Assembly (NCBI GenBank): GCA_022841205.1 | Contig: JALHCK010000013.1 | Coordinates: 109,331 to 153,011 of the forward strand | DNA from: Methanomicrobiales archaeon | Lineage (GTDB): Archaea; Halobacteriota; Methanomicrobia; Methanomicrobiales; Methanospirillaceae | Direction of reading: 5' to 3' | DNA: 43,681 bases | Shown here: positions 13,973-22,437 of the stretch, piece after piece | Numbering within the stretch: position 1 is the first letter of the stretch | Layout: the number at the start of each line of letters is the position of its first letter | Translations under genes and position numbers: made by a program | Notes under the pieces: generated by a model | What the model was told of the DNA's origin: nothing | Databases searched by the model: none | The model's input: only the letters and a program-made list of their open reading frames with translations

Positions 13973-15286
13973 TTATACACCCTTTGCAACGGCCTGCAGG
14001 GGTTTCCTGAACTCATCGACCTGGCCGAAGGTGTCCTGGTAGATCTTCGAGGTCTGCTCCGGGCCAAACATCTGGGTTCCGGCATCAAGCGAGCAGGCAA
14101 CGCAAACGCACGGGATACCAACACCGGCCGCGTGCCGGGTGACCACGTGGTTGCCGTTGAAGACTCCCGGTCCGCCGCCACCATAGATGGAGTGGCTGAA
14201 GAACGAGAACCCGACCGCGACTCCCATGACCCGGCCGTAGTCACAGCCGGGAAGCCCGGTCTCGTGTTCGAGCAGGTCGTTGAAGTAGAGCAGGGTCGAG
14301 GAGACTGCCTGGGCGAACCGCCCGGCACCACAGTTGACCATGGTCGCGGCCATGGTTCCGGCTGCGGCGTAGGCGTTCCAGAGCATCGGGTCCTTGGTCT
14401 CGTAGAAGATATACCCGCTCTTGCCCTTCTTGCCGGCCTTGATGATCTTGTCTTCGATACCCCGCTCGACAAGGCTGTGAACAACCGTTCCGATGGTTCC
14501 GGTCTTGCCGTTTTCCTTGACAAGATCGTAGACCATGTTGTTGGCATTCAGGCCCTGGTAGGCGAGGCAGAGCAGCTGGGCACGCTCGAAGGCGCCGATA
14601 GCCATTCCCATCTCGAACTCACCGGCCTGCTCGAAGATAGCAGAGAGGGCAGCGGTCTGCATGGCATTGCGGTGGGTCATCATGGCCACGTGGTTGGCCG
14701 GGATGTTCCTCAGCGCATAGCCGAGACCTTCGTTGTTCTGGGGGATGGACAGGATCGAGACGATGTTGCCGCCCTGCATGTCCATGGTGTGGGGGTATCC
14801 ACCCCAGATAGCGGACTTGACGTAGGGGGCTTCGAACATGCCGATCTTGTACTGGTCAAGGATTGCATAGGTGGTTGCCGATGCAACGGCGGTTGATGCA
14901 GCATCGTAGGTCGCTGCGGCCTTCAGGCGGGCGCTTGGGACCTCGACGAGCAGCATCTTGCCCCCGCCAACCTTGGTGACTTTGGTGTCGTCCTTGTCAT
15001 CGACACTGACCAGCTTTGCGATCTTGTCAGCGATGGCGTCGACGTCCTTGACACAGTCGCACTTGACCTTGTATCCCAGGATCTGGTTGTTCTTTCCGCC
15101 CATTGCACCGGTCTTGATGGCGTTGTCGATCCCTGCAAGGTTGACCGCAACAGTCCTCTTGGTGAGATCGATGACTTTCCCAATCCCGGCATTCTTCAGC
15201 GGGCTGATCTTGTCCAGCGCAACGCCGCTCTTGAGCAGCTTGCCCTGGTCATCATAAAGGTCGATGGTATCTTTGTATTTTGCCAT
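13973..15286 (-). CDS. mcrB: Methyl-coenzyme M reductase subunit beta
   Basis: This is the first gene of mcrBDCGA; the 437-residue beta subunit is of normal length. It begins MAKYKDTIDLYDDQGKLL, as McrB does, and contains NAGIGKVIDLTKRTVAVNL, ILSIPQNNEGLGYALRNIPANH and HRNAMQTAALS. The Phe and Tyr that line the active site lie in the C-terminal part (SFFSHSIYGGGGPGVFNGNH). The ribosome binding site tgagga is 8 bases before ATG 15286. Confidence 0.97.
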   Translation of the reverse strand: MAKYKDTIDLYDDQGKLLKSGVALDKISPLKNAGIGKVIDLTKRTVAVNLAGIDNAIKTGAMGGKNNQILGYKVKCDCVKDVDAIADKIAKLVSVDDKDDTKVTKVGGGKMLLVEVPSARLKAAATYDAASTAVASATTYAILDQYKIGMFEAPYVKSAIWGGYPHTMDMQGGNIVSILSIPQNNEGLGYALRNIPANHVAMMTHRNAMQTAALSAIFEQAGEFEMGMAIGAFERAQLLCLAYQGLNANNMVYDLVKENGKTGTIGTVVHSLVERGIEDKIIKAGKKGKSGYIFYETKDPMLWNAYAAAGTMAATMVNCGAGRFAQAVSSTLLYFNDLLEHETGLPGCDYGRVMGVAVGFSFFSHSIYGGGGPGVFNGNHVVTRHAAGVGIPCVCVACSLDAGTQMFGPEQTSKIYQDTFGQVDEFRKPLQAVAKGV

Positions 15287-15635
15287 AATTAATCCTCATT
15301 GAGTTATGTTTTAACCGCGGTTCATTCCTGTAACTGAATGATGAGCAAGGCTACCTGGTACACTGATGATAGGTGTTGGTCACTATTGCACGTCCCCTCA
15401 CGGGACAATCATCTATAATTACTCTCCCGATATAAGATTTCTGCTTTGCACTGGAAAATTCCATCATATACAAATGACCGAATAATAAACAAAATGAGGA
15501 GAATGTTCTTATATAACATATATTCCTGCACGCTTAAATGTATAGTATACTATGAGCAGCATCTTTCATATTATTAAATCATTCTTGATCTCAAAAAAGT
15601 ATGAAAAGCCGGTGCGCTTATCATTTAAAAAGGGA
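15287..15635 (-). promoter_or_regulatory. mcr promoter/leader region (349 bp, no gene)
   Basis: This AT-rich gap lies between fwdC and mcrB, in contrast to the GC-rich genes. Minus-strand TATA-like boxes lie at 15507-15519 (ttatataag) and at 15427-15440 (cttatatc). They would give leaders of roughly 200 or 130 bases. A perfect 12-bp palindrome ATAGTATACTAT lies at 15542-15553. T-runs near 15595-15634 on the minus strand probably end the fwd transcript. No supported coding frame was seen. Confidence 0.6.
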
Positions 15636-16436
15636 TCAGATCTTCTGATATAATTTACCATACACGACCTGTCCCTTCCGCTTGGGATGGCGTTCGCCAA
15701 GATCGCCGTGGAAGAGAGAGAAGAGGCCCTTGTAACCATCAACTTCCATTTCTTCGTCCTTTACGAACTTGAACCCCGGCATCATCACATCGATGGTGCC
15801 AAAGACGTAAATCGTCCCCTCCACCATCTGGCCCCCCACCTTGCTCGGGACGTTTCCCTTGATGATAATCGTCCCGCCTTCCATGTGGGTACCCACGTGG
15901 ACATCAGTGTTGCCTTCGACGATTATGGTCCCGCCGTTCATGAAATAACCGGTATCGGACCCGGCATTGCCCCTGACCCGGATGATACCGCCCTGCATCC
16001 CCCGCCAGTCGCCACGGTATGCGGCACCAAGATAGTTACCGGTGTCGCCTTCAATGACCAGCTCGCCACCCTTCATACCGATACCGGTGAAGGCATTGGT
16101 GCTGCCTTTTACCAGGAGTTTTCCCCCCTGCATCCAGGCACCGGTGTACATGTCAGGACTGTTTTCGATGACGACTTCCCCTGCCGTCATCTTCATGCCG
16201 ATGTACTTGACGCGTGAGACATCTCCTTTGACCACGATCCTGGTATCTGCCGCAGTGGCTCCACCGTTCCCGGACACTTCGAAGTACTTGCCAAGCGAGG
16301 TCTGCTCCCTGCCTTCGAAAGCATGGAGGGCTGCAATATCGGCAGCCTTCTTCCCGGCAAAGGTATCGGGAGAGACGTTGTCCGCTTCCAGGAAGAGGCC
16401 CGGAGGGTTTTTCATGGTTATTGTTACGGTTTCCAT
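15636..16436 (-). CDS. fwdC: Formylmethanofuran dehydrogenase subunit C
   Basis: This is a 266-residue subunit built of repeated GXGXG-type beta-helix turns (GMKGGELVIEGDTGNYLGAA; GMQGGIIRVRGNAGSDTG; MNGGTIIVEGNTDVHVG; MEGGTIIIKGNVPSKVG), the fold shared with the glutamate synthase C-terminal domain. FwdC is a scaffold of the enzyme that fixes CO2 onto methanofuran. It is the last fwd gene in this run, starting 11 bases after fwdA with a gaggtgagg ribosome binding site. Sequence cannot tell the tungsten from the molybdenum type. Confidence 0.95.
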   Translation of the reverse strand: METVTITMKNPPGLFLEADNVSPDTFAGKKAADIAALHAFEGREQTSLGKYFEVSGNGGATAADTRIVVKGDVSRVKYIGMKMTAGEVVIENSPDMYTGAWMQGGKLLVKGSTNAFTGIGMKGGELVIEGDTGNYLGAAYRGDWRGMQGGIIRVRGNAGSDTGYFMNGGTIIVEGNTDVHVGTHMEGGTIIIKGNVPSKVGGQMVEGTIYVFGTIDVMMPGFKFVKDEEMEVDGYKGLFSLFHGDLGERHPKRKGQVVYGKLYQKI

Positions 16437-16447
16437 GTCTCCTCACC

Positions 16448-18151
16448 TCACCGGGTCGCATCCACTTCGATAGCCATCGGGTTGGTCAGGAAATGGCCGG
16501 CGACTTCGTAGTTGTTCATGTTGATGCTGTAATACCTGAGGAACTTGTCGCGGATATCGCGCATGACCTGGGGGTTCTCATCAGTCTTTGCATCGACCCA
16601 GAGAGTCCGCTTGTTGCCATTGGAGACGATCTCACCGTCTACTACGACCGGGGTACCCCTCTTCAGGACGAACGCGGCAGCAGAGAAGGCTTTCTCGATC
16701 TCATCGGGCTTATGGTCTTTCTCCGGGTTGAAGTTGTAGACCACGACATCGCCATCCATGCCGGGTGCAAGGCCGCCATAGAGGTTTGCGAGCCCGAGCG
16801 CCTTTGCCGGCCCGGCCCGGGTCATCTGGGCGAGCTCGTAGAGCGAGATTTCCCTGTCCATGCCGGCAATAAGGGTAGCATCGATCATCTTGGCGCTGTG
16901 CTTGAACGAATCGATCCGCTCCTTCCTGGCCTCGGCACTCATCAGCCACTTGATGATACGCGGGTAGCGGATGAACGGCCCGGCGTTGGGGTGGTCGGTG
17001 GTGATGAAGGTCCGCATGTGATCCTTGGTCAACAGAGCGATCTCGAGCCCGATAGCCCACTGGATCTCGCAGACCTTGATGTCCGGGCTGTACACGTAGG
17101 GCACCACTCCGGACCCGGTCTCGAGTTCGACATCGATATTGGCCCACTTGAGATGGTTGAGTTCGGTCAGGTGGTGCTCGAACGGCCCATCGGCGGTCAT
17201 GGTGGTGGTCTCATCGAGGGTCACGCAGCCGGTATCGATGGTGATGTTCTTCTGGCGGTTGACGTAGTCCATCACCTCTTTTGACTTGGACTCGAAGTTA
17301 CCCCAGTTATCCCCTCCGTAGGAATGGAACTGCAGATGTGTCGAGTGGAGTACCGTGTCCCGGCCGAACTTGTTGTTGGGCTTGATCTTCTCGGCCAGTT
17401 TCAGGGAATCGAGTGTCACGGTATAGTTGCCGGGGTTGCCCAGGCTGTTCTGGTGAACATGCATGGAGTGCGGAAGGCCCAGGAACTCGTTGGCCTGCAT
17501 CAGGCCGGTCATGATCTCGGCCGGGGTTATGTCGAAGTAGGGCACCGGGTCGTTCACCGTCAGGCAGTTCAGGCCCCAGCTCCATGCCTCGGTGCCTCCG
17601 GGGTTGACCACCTTTATCGCGTAGCCCTTGGATGCCCTCAGCAGCCAGGCGATATAAGCGGCAGCATTCTCGATCTCACCGTTCTTGAGATACTCCATCA
17701 CGAACCAGTTGTTCCCGAACACCGGGTAGGCTCCTTCGTCGATGATGGGTGTATCGCGCATCTCCTCGTGGACGTGCCGGGCATAGAGCGGCGGCATCGC
17801 CGCTTCCATGGCCGTGGTATACCCCATGCGGGCATACTCATACCCGGTCTTGAAGGTAGTCGGGATCGAGAACCCTCCGGCCATCCGGCTCTGCCTGCTC
17901 TTTGGGGTGTAGGTGAACAGTTTATCCTCGGGCCGGTAGTTTCGTCCCTCGTTCACCTTGGGCCCGGCAATGTGGGCGTGGATCTCCACGGCACCGGCCA
18001 TCACCGTCTTGCCGGCGGCATCGATCACTTTTGCGCCGGACGAGACGCCCGTCACAATCCTGCCATCCTTGACCGCGACGTCCGCCTTGTCACCCTTTAT
18101 CCCCTGCACCGGGTCAAAGACAAACCCGTTCTTGATCAGGTACTCGGTCAT
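16448..18151 (-). CDS. fwdA: Formylmethanofuran dehydrogenase subunit A (amidohydrolase)
   Basis: This is a 567-residue urease/dihydroorotase-like amidohydrolase that condenses formate with methanofuran in the second active site of Fwd. Binuclear metal-site residues are visible: HxH at 58-60 (EIHAH), the lysine expected to be carboxylated (GYAIKVVNPGG), histidines in MHVHQNSLGNPG and LHSTHLQFHSYGG, and the aspartate in ITTDHPNAGPF. It starts 2 bases past the fwdB stop. Its length matches the family. Confidence 0.97.
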   Translation of the reverse strand: MTEYLIKNGFVFDPVQGIKGDKADVAVKDGRIVTGVSSGAKVIDAAGKTVMAGAVEIHAHIAGPKVNEGRNYRPEDKLFTYTPKSRQSRMAGGFSIPTTFKTGYEYARMGYTTAMEAAMPPLYARHVHEEMRDTPIIDEGAYPVFGNNWFVMEYLKNGEIENAAAYIAWLLRASKGYAIKVVNPGGTEAWSWGLNCLTVNDPVPYFDITPAEIMTGLMQANEFLGLPHSMHVHQNSLGNPGNYTVTLDSLKLAEKIKPNNKFGRDTVLHSTHLQFHSYGGDNWGNFESKSKEVMDYVNRQKNITIDTGCVTLDETTTMTADGPFEHHLTELNHLKWANIDVELETGSGVVPYVYSPDIKVCEIQWAIGLEIALLTKDHMRTFITTDHPNAGPFIRYPRIIKWLMSAEARKERIDSFKHSAKMIDATLIAGMDREISLYELAQMTRAGPAKALGLANLYGGLAPGMDGDVVVYNFNPEKDHKPDEIEKAFSAAAFVLKRGTPVVVDGEIVSNGNKRTLWVDAKTDENPQVMRDIRDKFLRYYSINMNNYEVAGHFLTNPMAIEVDATR

Positions 18152-18153
18152 GG

Positions 18154-19470
18154 TCAGGTCACCGCCACCAGCTGCTCCAGCCGCTTGTTGACCCGGGTCA
18201 GGAACTCTTCATCGGTGAGCATTCCTTCCGGCGGGTCGACCACCTTGCGGGCGTCGATCGGGACATTGTCCATACGATAACAGTTGCCGCCAACCTCGAC
18301 CCCCACGAATGCAACCGGGACGTGGAGTTTTGAAACTTCGCTGGTCGGGGTGATGTGCGGGTCAACGCAGACCGATGGTAACTGCGAGATCTTCTTAACC
18401 GAGCTGATCGGGAAATGGGCGCCCGGATCGCTGCCGAGCACGAACACCGCATCAACTTCGCCCCGGACCAGCAGGTCGTTGGACGTGGTCTCACCGGGGT
18501 TATACCTGGCGAACCCGCGGGAGAGGTCGGTCGCGTACGGGAAACCGAATTGCCAGCCCATGACCTGGCCAGAGCCCGTAACGTTGTAATGGCCCCGCAT
18601 GGCCATGATGCTGAACTTGGTGTAGTCGTTCAGGTCCTTGGTCAGCATGATGGCCTCGTCGATGTTGTGGTTCTTTGACAGCGACTGGGTCACTCCCATA
18701 CCGAAGAAGATGATCCCGAACCTACCGCTCTTGAGCATCTCCGCAGCCTCGTAGATCCTCTCCTTGGAAATCCCGGCAACGGTGTCCGGCAGCCATTCCC
18801 CGCGAACTGCAACCCGGAACGCCGAGAGCAACTCGTAGTCCCGGCCCTGCTCGATCTGGAAATGGTAGTCGGCCATCTTGGCAGTATCGGTCCTCCGTGG
18901 ATCGACCACCACAACCTTCCGGTTCTTGTGGCCCTTGTTTGTGAAGAAACCACGGGGAAAGATCGAGTACCGCGACTGGTGCCGCGGGTGCGCATGGGCC
19001 GGGTTGCAGCCCCAGAAGATGATCCGGTCGGCCCGGTTCTTGATTTCACCCAGCGTGCAACTCGGTATCCCGACGTCCTGTACGGCAATCAACGTCGTGC
19101 CGTGGCAGACCGTTGCCGTGTTGTCCACAATAGCCCCCACCTTTTCGGCGATCTCATGCCCCACGCTCTGAGCTTCGCAACTGGTCGAACTCCAGCCATA
19201 CATCAGCGGTTTCTTCGCGTTGGCCAGCATCTGCGCCGTATACTCCACCGCCTCGTCGTACGAGACTTCCTTGTAGGTGCCATCCGGCTGCTGCATCCGC
19301 GGTCGCTTCACACGGTCCCTGGCCTGGGAGTGCATGAACTTCTCGGCCCCGATAGCGCAGGCGTTGTAGACATCCACGATGGTCTTGCCGTCGTCCGAGA
19401 CAACAACCTCAAGGTCGTCACACAGCGTCCCGCAGAAGGGACAGATCACATCCGTAACCGTCTTGGTCAT
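18154..19470 (-). CDS. fwdB: Formylmethanofuran dehydrogenase subunit B (W/Mo-pterin, catalytic)
   Basis: This is a 438-residue formate-dehydrogenase-like subunit that reduces CO2 to formate. Cluster cysteines are Cys10, Cys13, Cys17 and Cys38 (CPFCGTLCDD and NACAIG). The metal ligand position is Cys122 in TVCHGT; some methanogens have selenocysteine here, and this one does not. Bis-pterin binding segments include WGCNPAHAHPRH and VVVDPRRTDTAK. The start overlaps the fwdD stop by one base. Sequence alone does not say whether the metal is tungsten or molybdenum. Confidence 0.96.
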   Translation of the reverse strand: MTKTVTDVICPFCGTLCDDLEVVVSDDGKTIVDVYNACAIGAEKFMHSQARDRVKRPRMQQPDGTYKEVSYDEAVEYTAQMLANAKKPLMYGWSSTSCEAQSVGHEIAEKVGAIVDNTATVCHGTTLIAVQDVGIPSCTLGEIKNRADRIIFWGCNPAHAHPRHQSRYSIFPRGFFTNKGHKNRKVVVVDPRRTDTAKMADYHFQIEQGRDYELLSAFRVAVRGEWLPDTVAGISKERIYEAAEMLKSGRFGIIFFGMGVTQSLSKNHNIDEAIMLTKDLNDYTKFSIMAMRGHYNVTGSGQVMGWQFGFPYATDLSRGFARYNPGETTSNDLLVRGEVDAVFVLGSDPGAHFPISSVKKISQLPSVCVDPHITPTSEVSKLHVPVAFVGVEVGGNCYRMDNVPIDARKVVDPPEGMLTDEEFLTRVNKRLEQLVAVT

Positions 19471-19871
19471 CAGATTTCACCCCGGCATTTCTTCTGCACC
19501 AGCTCTACTGAGCTGAGCACCTTTTCGTTAATGGCGATCTCCACCTCGATGGGAACGCCTTTGAATGTGGGCATGCCCGTGGAGTAGGTATTCGGGTCGG
19601 TCACGCTGTTGGCCCAGGGGCCCAGGGGTATCCATGCAAGCCCCGGATGGGGACCCTGCGTGGCTTCAATTGCCTTGACTACCACGCTCCCGTGTTTGCT
19701 GGTCACCCGGACGTTGGTATTGCGGTAAGCGCCGAGTTTCTTCAGATCGGAAATGTCCATCTCGATGATACCGCAGGCCTTGGTATAGGCGTCCTTCTCT
19801 TTCCCGCCTTCCATGGCTACACCCTGCTGGATGGTGCGTCCGGAGATCAGGTTCAGTGCAATCTTGGTCAC
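19470..19871 (-). CDS. fwdD: Formylmethanofuran dehydrogenase subunit D
   Basis: This is a 133-residue protein of the molybdopterin dinucleotide-binding fold, which completes the FwdB catalytic unit. It contains LISGRTIQQGVAMEGGK near the start and the family motif HPGLAWIPLGPWANSVTDPNT (about residues 74-95). It uses a GTG start at 19871 with a strong ggaggag ribosome binding site upstream. It follows mvhD by 15 bases, so the switch from hdr to fwd genes happens inside one transcription unit. Confidence 0.94.
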   Translation of the reverse strand: MTKIALNLISGRTIQQGVAMEGGKEKDAYTKACGIIEMDISDLKKLGAYRNTNVRVTSKHGSVVVKAIEATQGPHPGLAWIPLGPWANSVTDPNTYSTGMPTFKGVPIEVEIAINEKVLSSVELVQKKCRGEI

Positions 19872-19886
19872 TTTTTACTCCTCCGT

Positions 19887-20309
19887 TTACCGGGTGAGTT
19901 CTTTAAGGGGGTTTGGACCAAGTTCGGTGACGGTCTTAACCACGTCTTCAACCACTTTTGCCCACTTTGCCCCTTCTGATGCGGAGACAAAGGTCATCCT
20001 GAGGCGTTTGTCCTCAAGGCCGATGTTTCTCAGCAGGCTTTTGACCATGAACATCCGCTTCGCGCCCTTGTAGTTGCCCTCGAGGTAGTGGCAGTCGCCG
20101 AAGTGGCAGCCTGAGACCAGGACACCGTCAGCTCCATCGGTGAATGCCTTAAGGATGAACAGGGGGTCTACGCGACCGGTGCACATCACCCTGACAATCC
20201 TGATATCGGGCGGGTACTGGGTGCGGGCGCTGCCCGCAAGGTCAGCACCTGCATATGAGCACCAGTTGCAGATGATCCCGAGAATCTGGGGTTTCCACTC
20301 ATCTGCCAT
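19887..20309 (-). CDS. mvhD: F420-non-reducing hydrogenase/Hdr iron-sulfur subunit D
   Basis: This is a 140-residue MvhD/FlpD-type protein with a [2Fe-2S] cluster, which carries electrons between a hydrogenase or formate dehydrogenase and HdrA. Cysteines lie in IICNWCSYAGAD (Cys14/17), RVMCTGR, and SGCHFGDCHYLEGN. The ATG overlaps the hdrA stop by one base (TAATG). No mvhA/mvhG or fdh genes are in the window, so the electron donor partner is encoded elsewhere and cannot be named. Confidence 0.92.
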   Translation of the reverse strand: MADEWKPQILGIICNWCSYAGADLAGSARTQYPPDIRIVRVMCTGRVDPLFILKAFTDGADGVLVSGCHFGDCHYLEGNYKGAKRMFMVKSLLRNIGLEDKRLRMTFVSASEGAKWAKVVEDVVKTVTELGPNPLKELTR

Positions 20310-22423
20310 TACTTTGCACCCCCAAGGAGGAAGGCATCAATCTGGGCGATGATCTGCGGGGTTGCAAAGTGCTGCATCCAGATTGCCCCGCCCGGACAGA
20401 ACCCTCCGCAGGTCCCGCACCCCTTGCACTTGGCTTCGGTGACCTCCATGACCTTGCGCCCATCCTTTTCGACCAGGGCGAGGGCCCCGTAGGGGCAGAG
20501 GTTCACGCACATACCGCACCCGGCACATTTCTCCTCTATGCACTGGGCGAAGTAGGGTTCCAGTTCAACCTCTCCCATGTGGATCGGGATACTGGCCGCC
20601 GATGCAGCGCCCTCGGCTGATGCAACCGTGTCGGGGATATCTTTTGGTCCCTGGCAGACACCGGCAAGGAAGACACCCGCTGTGGTGGTTCCGCAGGGGT
20701 TCAACTTGGGGTGGGCCTCAAGGAGCCATCCGTCCATCGACCGTGAGACACCAAAGAGCTTCCTCGTCTTGTCAGTTTCGGCTGCGGGCTCCACTGCAGC
20801 GGCGAGCACGACCATGTCAACTTCGAGGCTGATCGGCCGGTTGAGCAGGGTATCTTCGGCATTGATGATTAGGTTCTTGGTGACAGGGTCCTCGAGAACG
20901 TTTGATACCCGCCCCCTCATGAACTTGGCGCCCTCGTCCTGGATGCGGTAATAGAACTCCTCGTACATTTTCCCAAAGGACCTGATGTCCATGTAGAAGA
21001 GGTACGGCTGTGCACCCGGTATCTTCTCGATGATCTGGTGTGCATGTTTGAGCGAGTACATGCAGCAGAACCTTGAGCAGTAGGGATGGCCAATTCCTGT
21101 GCTGTCACGGGAACCGGCACAGAGGAGGAAGGCGACCTTCTTTGGAGTCGCACCATCGCTTGGGCGGACCAGGTGGCCGCCTGTCGGGCCCGATGCGCAG
21201 ATCAGGCGTTCGAACTCGAGGCTGGTGACCACGTTCTCGTATTTCTTGTAGCCCCATTCATCCTTCTTCTCGACTGGGAATATGTCATATCCCGTTGCCA
21301 GAATGGCAGTACCTACCTTGACTTTTACGAGTTCATCCTGCATCTCGAGGTCAATTGCCTTCTTATCAGCGCATGCCTCGACGCAGAGATTGCACTTGAT
21401 GCAGGAATCCCAGTCGATGTGGTAAATGAGCGGCACGACCTGGGGGTGGTAGATGTAGATTGCCTTGCGGGGTTTCATCCCCATCTCGAACGGGTTTGGC
21501 TTGATGACCGGGCAGACCACTTCGCAGTCCCCACACCCGTTGCATCCACCGCCAACGATTCCTTTTTCCTCGGCTTCGGCCATGGAAAGGACCCCGCGGG
21601 CCTTCTTGCGGATGGTTACATCGAAGTTACCGATGTAGCCTTCAACGTTCTCCACTTCGGCGCAGGTCATCAGCTCGATATTCGGGTTCCTGCCCACATC
21701 CACCATCTTGGGGGTGAGGATACACTGCGAGCAGTCGAGCGTCGGGAAGGTCTTATCGAGCTGGGACATCCGGCCGCCGATGGTCGGGTTCTTCTCGATC
21801 AGGTAGGTCTTGATCCCGGCATTGGCAAGGTCGAGTGCTGCCTGCATCCCGGCAATTCCTGCACCGACGACCATGGCTGCGTGCTCAACGGGTACGGATT
21901 TCGGGATGAGATCCTGGAGGAGAGAGGCCTTGGCTACTGCGATCCGGATAGCGTCCTTTGCCTTTTCGGTCGCACCCTCGCGGTCGTGCATATGCACCCA
22001 GGAGCCCTGCTCGCGGATGTTGGCCATCTCGAACCGGAAGGGGTTCAGCCCGCCTTCCTTGGTGGCGGTCCTGAAGGTCGGCTCGTGCAGACGCGGCGAG
22101 CAGGCTGCCACAACGATGCCGGTCAGGTTATGCTCCTTGATGGCATCGATGATTTTCGATTGCCCCGGAGTGGAGCACATGTACTGGTAGTTGTCCGCGA
22201 ACGCGACATTCGGCAGGGTCTTTGCGTATTCCTGTACATCGGTAATATCTACCGAACCGGCGATATTTGTACCGCAGTGGCAGATAAATACGCCGACGCG
22301 GGATTCTTTCTTCTCTTTTTCTGGAGCTTTTACGGCCGGTGCTGCCGCCTTTGCTGGTGCTGCCGCCTTTGCAGTTTCCTTCTTCTTGGGAGCTGTCTCT
22401 TTCTTTGTCTTCTTTTCTGCCAT
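20309..22423 (-). CDS. hdrA: Heterodisulfide reductase subunit A (flavin, electron-bifurcating)
   Basis: This is a 704-residue protein. Residues 1-40 are a Lys/Ala/Pro-rich low-complexity tail. The HdrA core follows: a Cys-containing N-terminal domain (FICHCGTN; YMCSTPGQ; AACSPRLHEPTF), an FAD-binding GxGxxG at about 187-192 (VVGAGIAGMQ), CSQCILTPKM, an inserted ferredoxin (CNGCGDCEVVC; CIKCNLCVEAC), and two more [4Fe-4S] motifs in the last 85 residues (CAGCGMCVNLC; CKGCGTCGGFC). HdrA splits electrons between the CoM-S-S-CoB heterodisulfide and ferredoxin. Family members are usually near 650 residues; the extra length is the tail. A gggagga ribosome binding site supports ATG 22423. Confidence 0.96.
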   Translation of the reverse strand: MAEKKTKKETAPKKKETAKAAAPAKAAAPAVKAPEKEKKESRVGVFICHCGTNIAGSVDITDVQEYAKTLPNVAFADNYQYMCSTPGQSKIIDAIKEHNLTGIVVAACSPRLHEPTFRTATKEGGLNPFRFEMANIREQGSWVHMHDREGATEKAKDAIRIAVAKASLLQDLIPKSVPVEHAAMVVGAGIAGMQAALDLANAGIKTYLIEKNPTIGGRMSQLDKTFPTLDCSQCILTPKMVDVGRNPNIELMTCAEVENVEGYIGNFDVTIRKKARGVLSMAEAEEKGIVGGGCNGCGDCEVVCPVIKPNPFEMGMKPRKAIYIYHPQVVPLIYHIDWDSCIKCNLCVEACADKKAIDLEMQDELVKVKVGTAILATGYDIFPVEKKDEWGYKKYENVVTSLEFERLICASGPTGGHLVRPSDGATPKKVAFLLCAGSRDSTGIGHPYCSRFCCMYSLKHAHQIIEKIPGAQPYLFYMDIRSFGKMYEEFYYRIQDEGAKFMRGRVSNVLEDPVTKNLIINAEDTLLNRPISLEVDMVVLAAAVEPAAETDKTRKLFGVSRSMDGWLLEAHPKLNPCGTTTAGVFLAGVCQGPKDIPDTVASAEGAASAASIPIHMGEVELEPYFAQCIEEKCAGCGMCVNLCPYGALALVEKDGRKVMEVTEAKCKGCGTCGGFCPGGAIWMQHFATPQIIAQIDAFLLGGAK

Positions 22424-22437
22424 CTCTTATTCCTCCC

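Noticed and set aside
13718..14896. A 392-codon plus-strand frame opposite mcrB and mcrD
   Set aside because: It spans two opposed genes and reads through their intergenic gap; this is typical of stop-poor antisense frames in GC-rich DNA.
15287..15635. tRNA or small RNA gene in the mcr leader
   Set aside because: No cloverleaf or known RNA motif could be traced; the region reads as promoter and leader.
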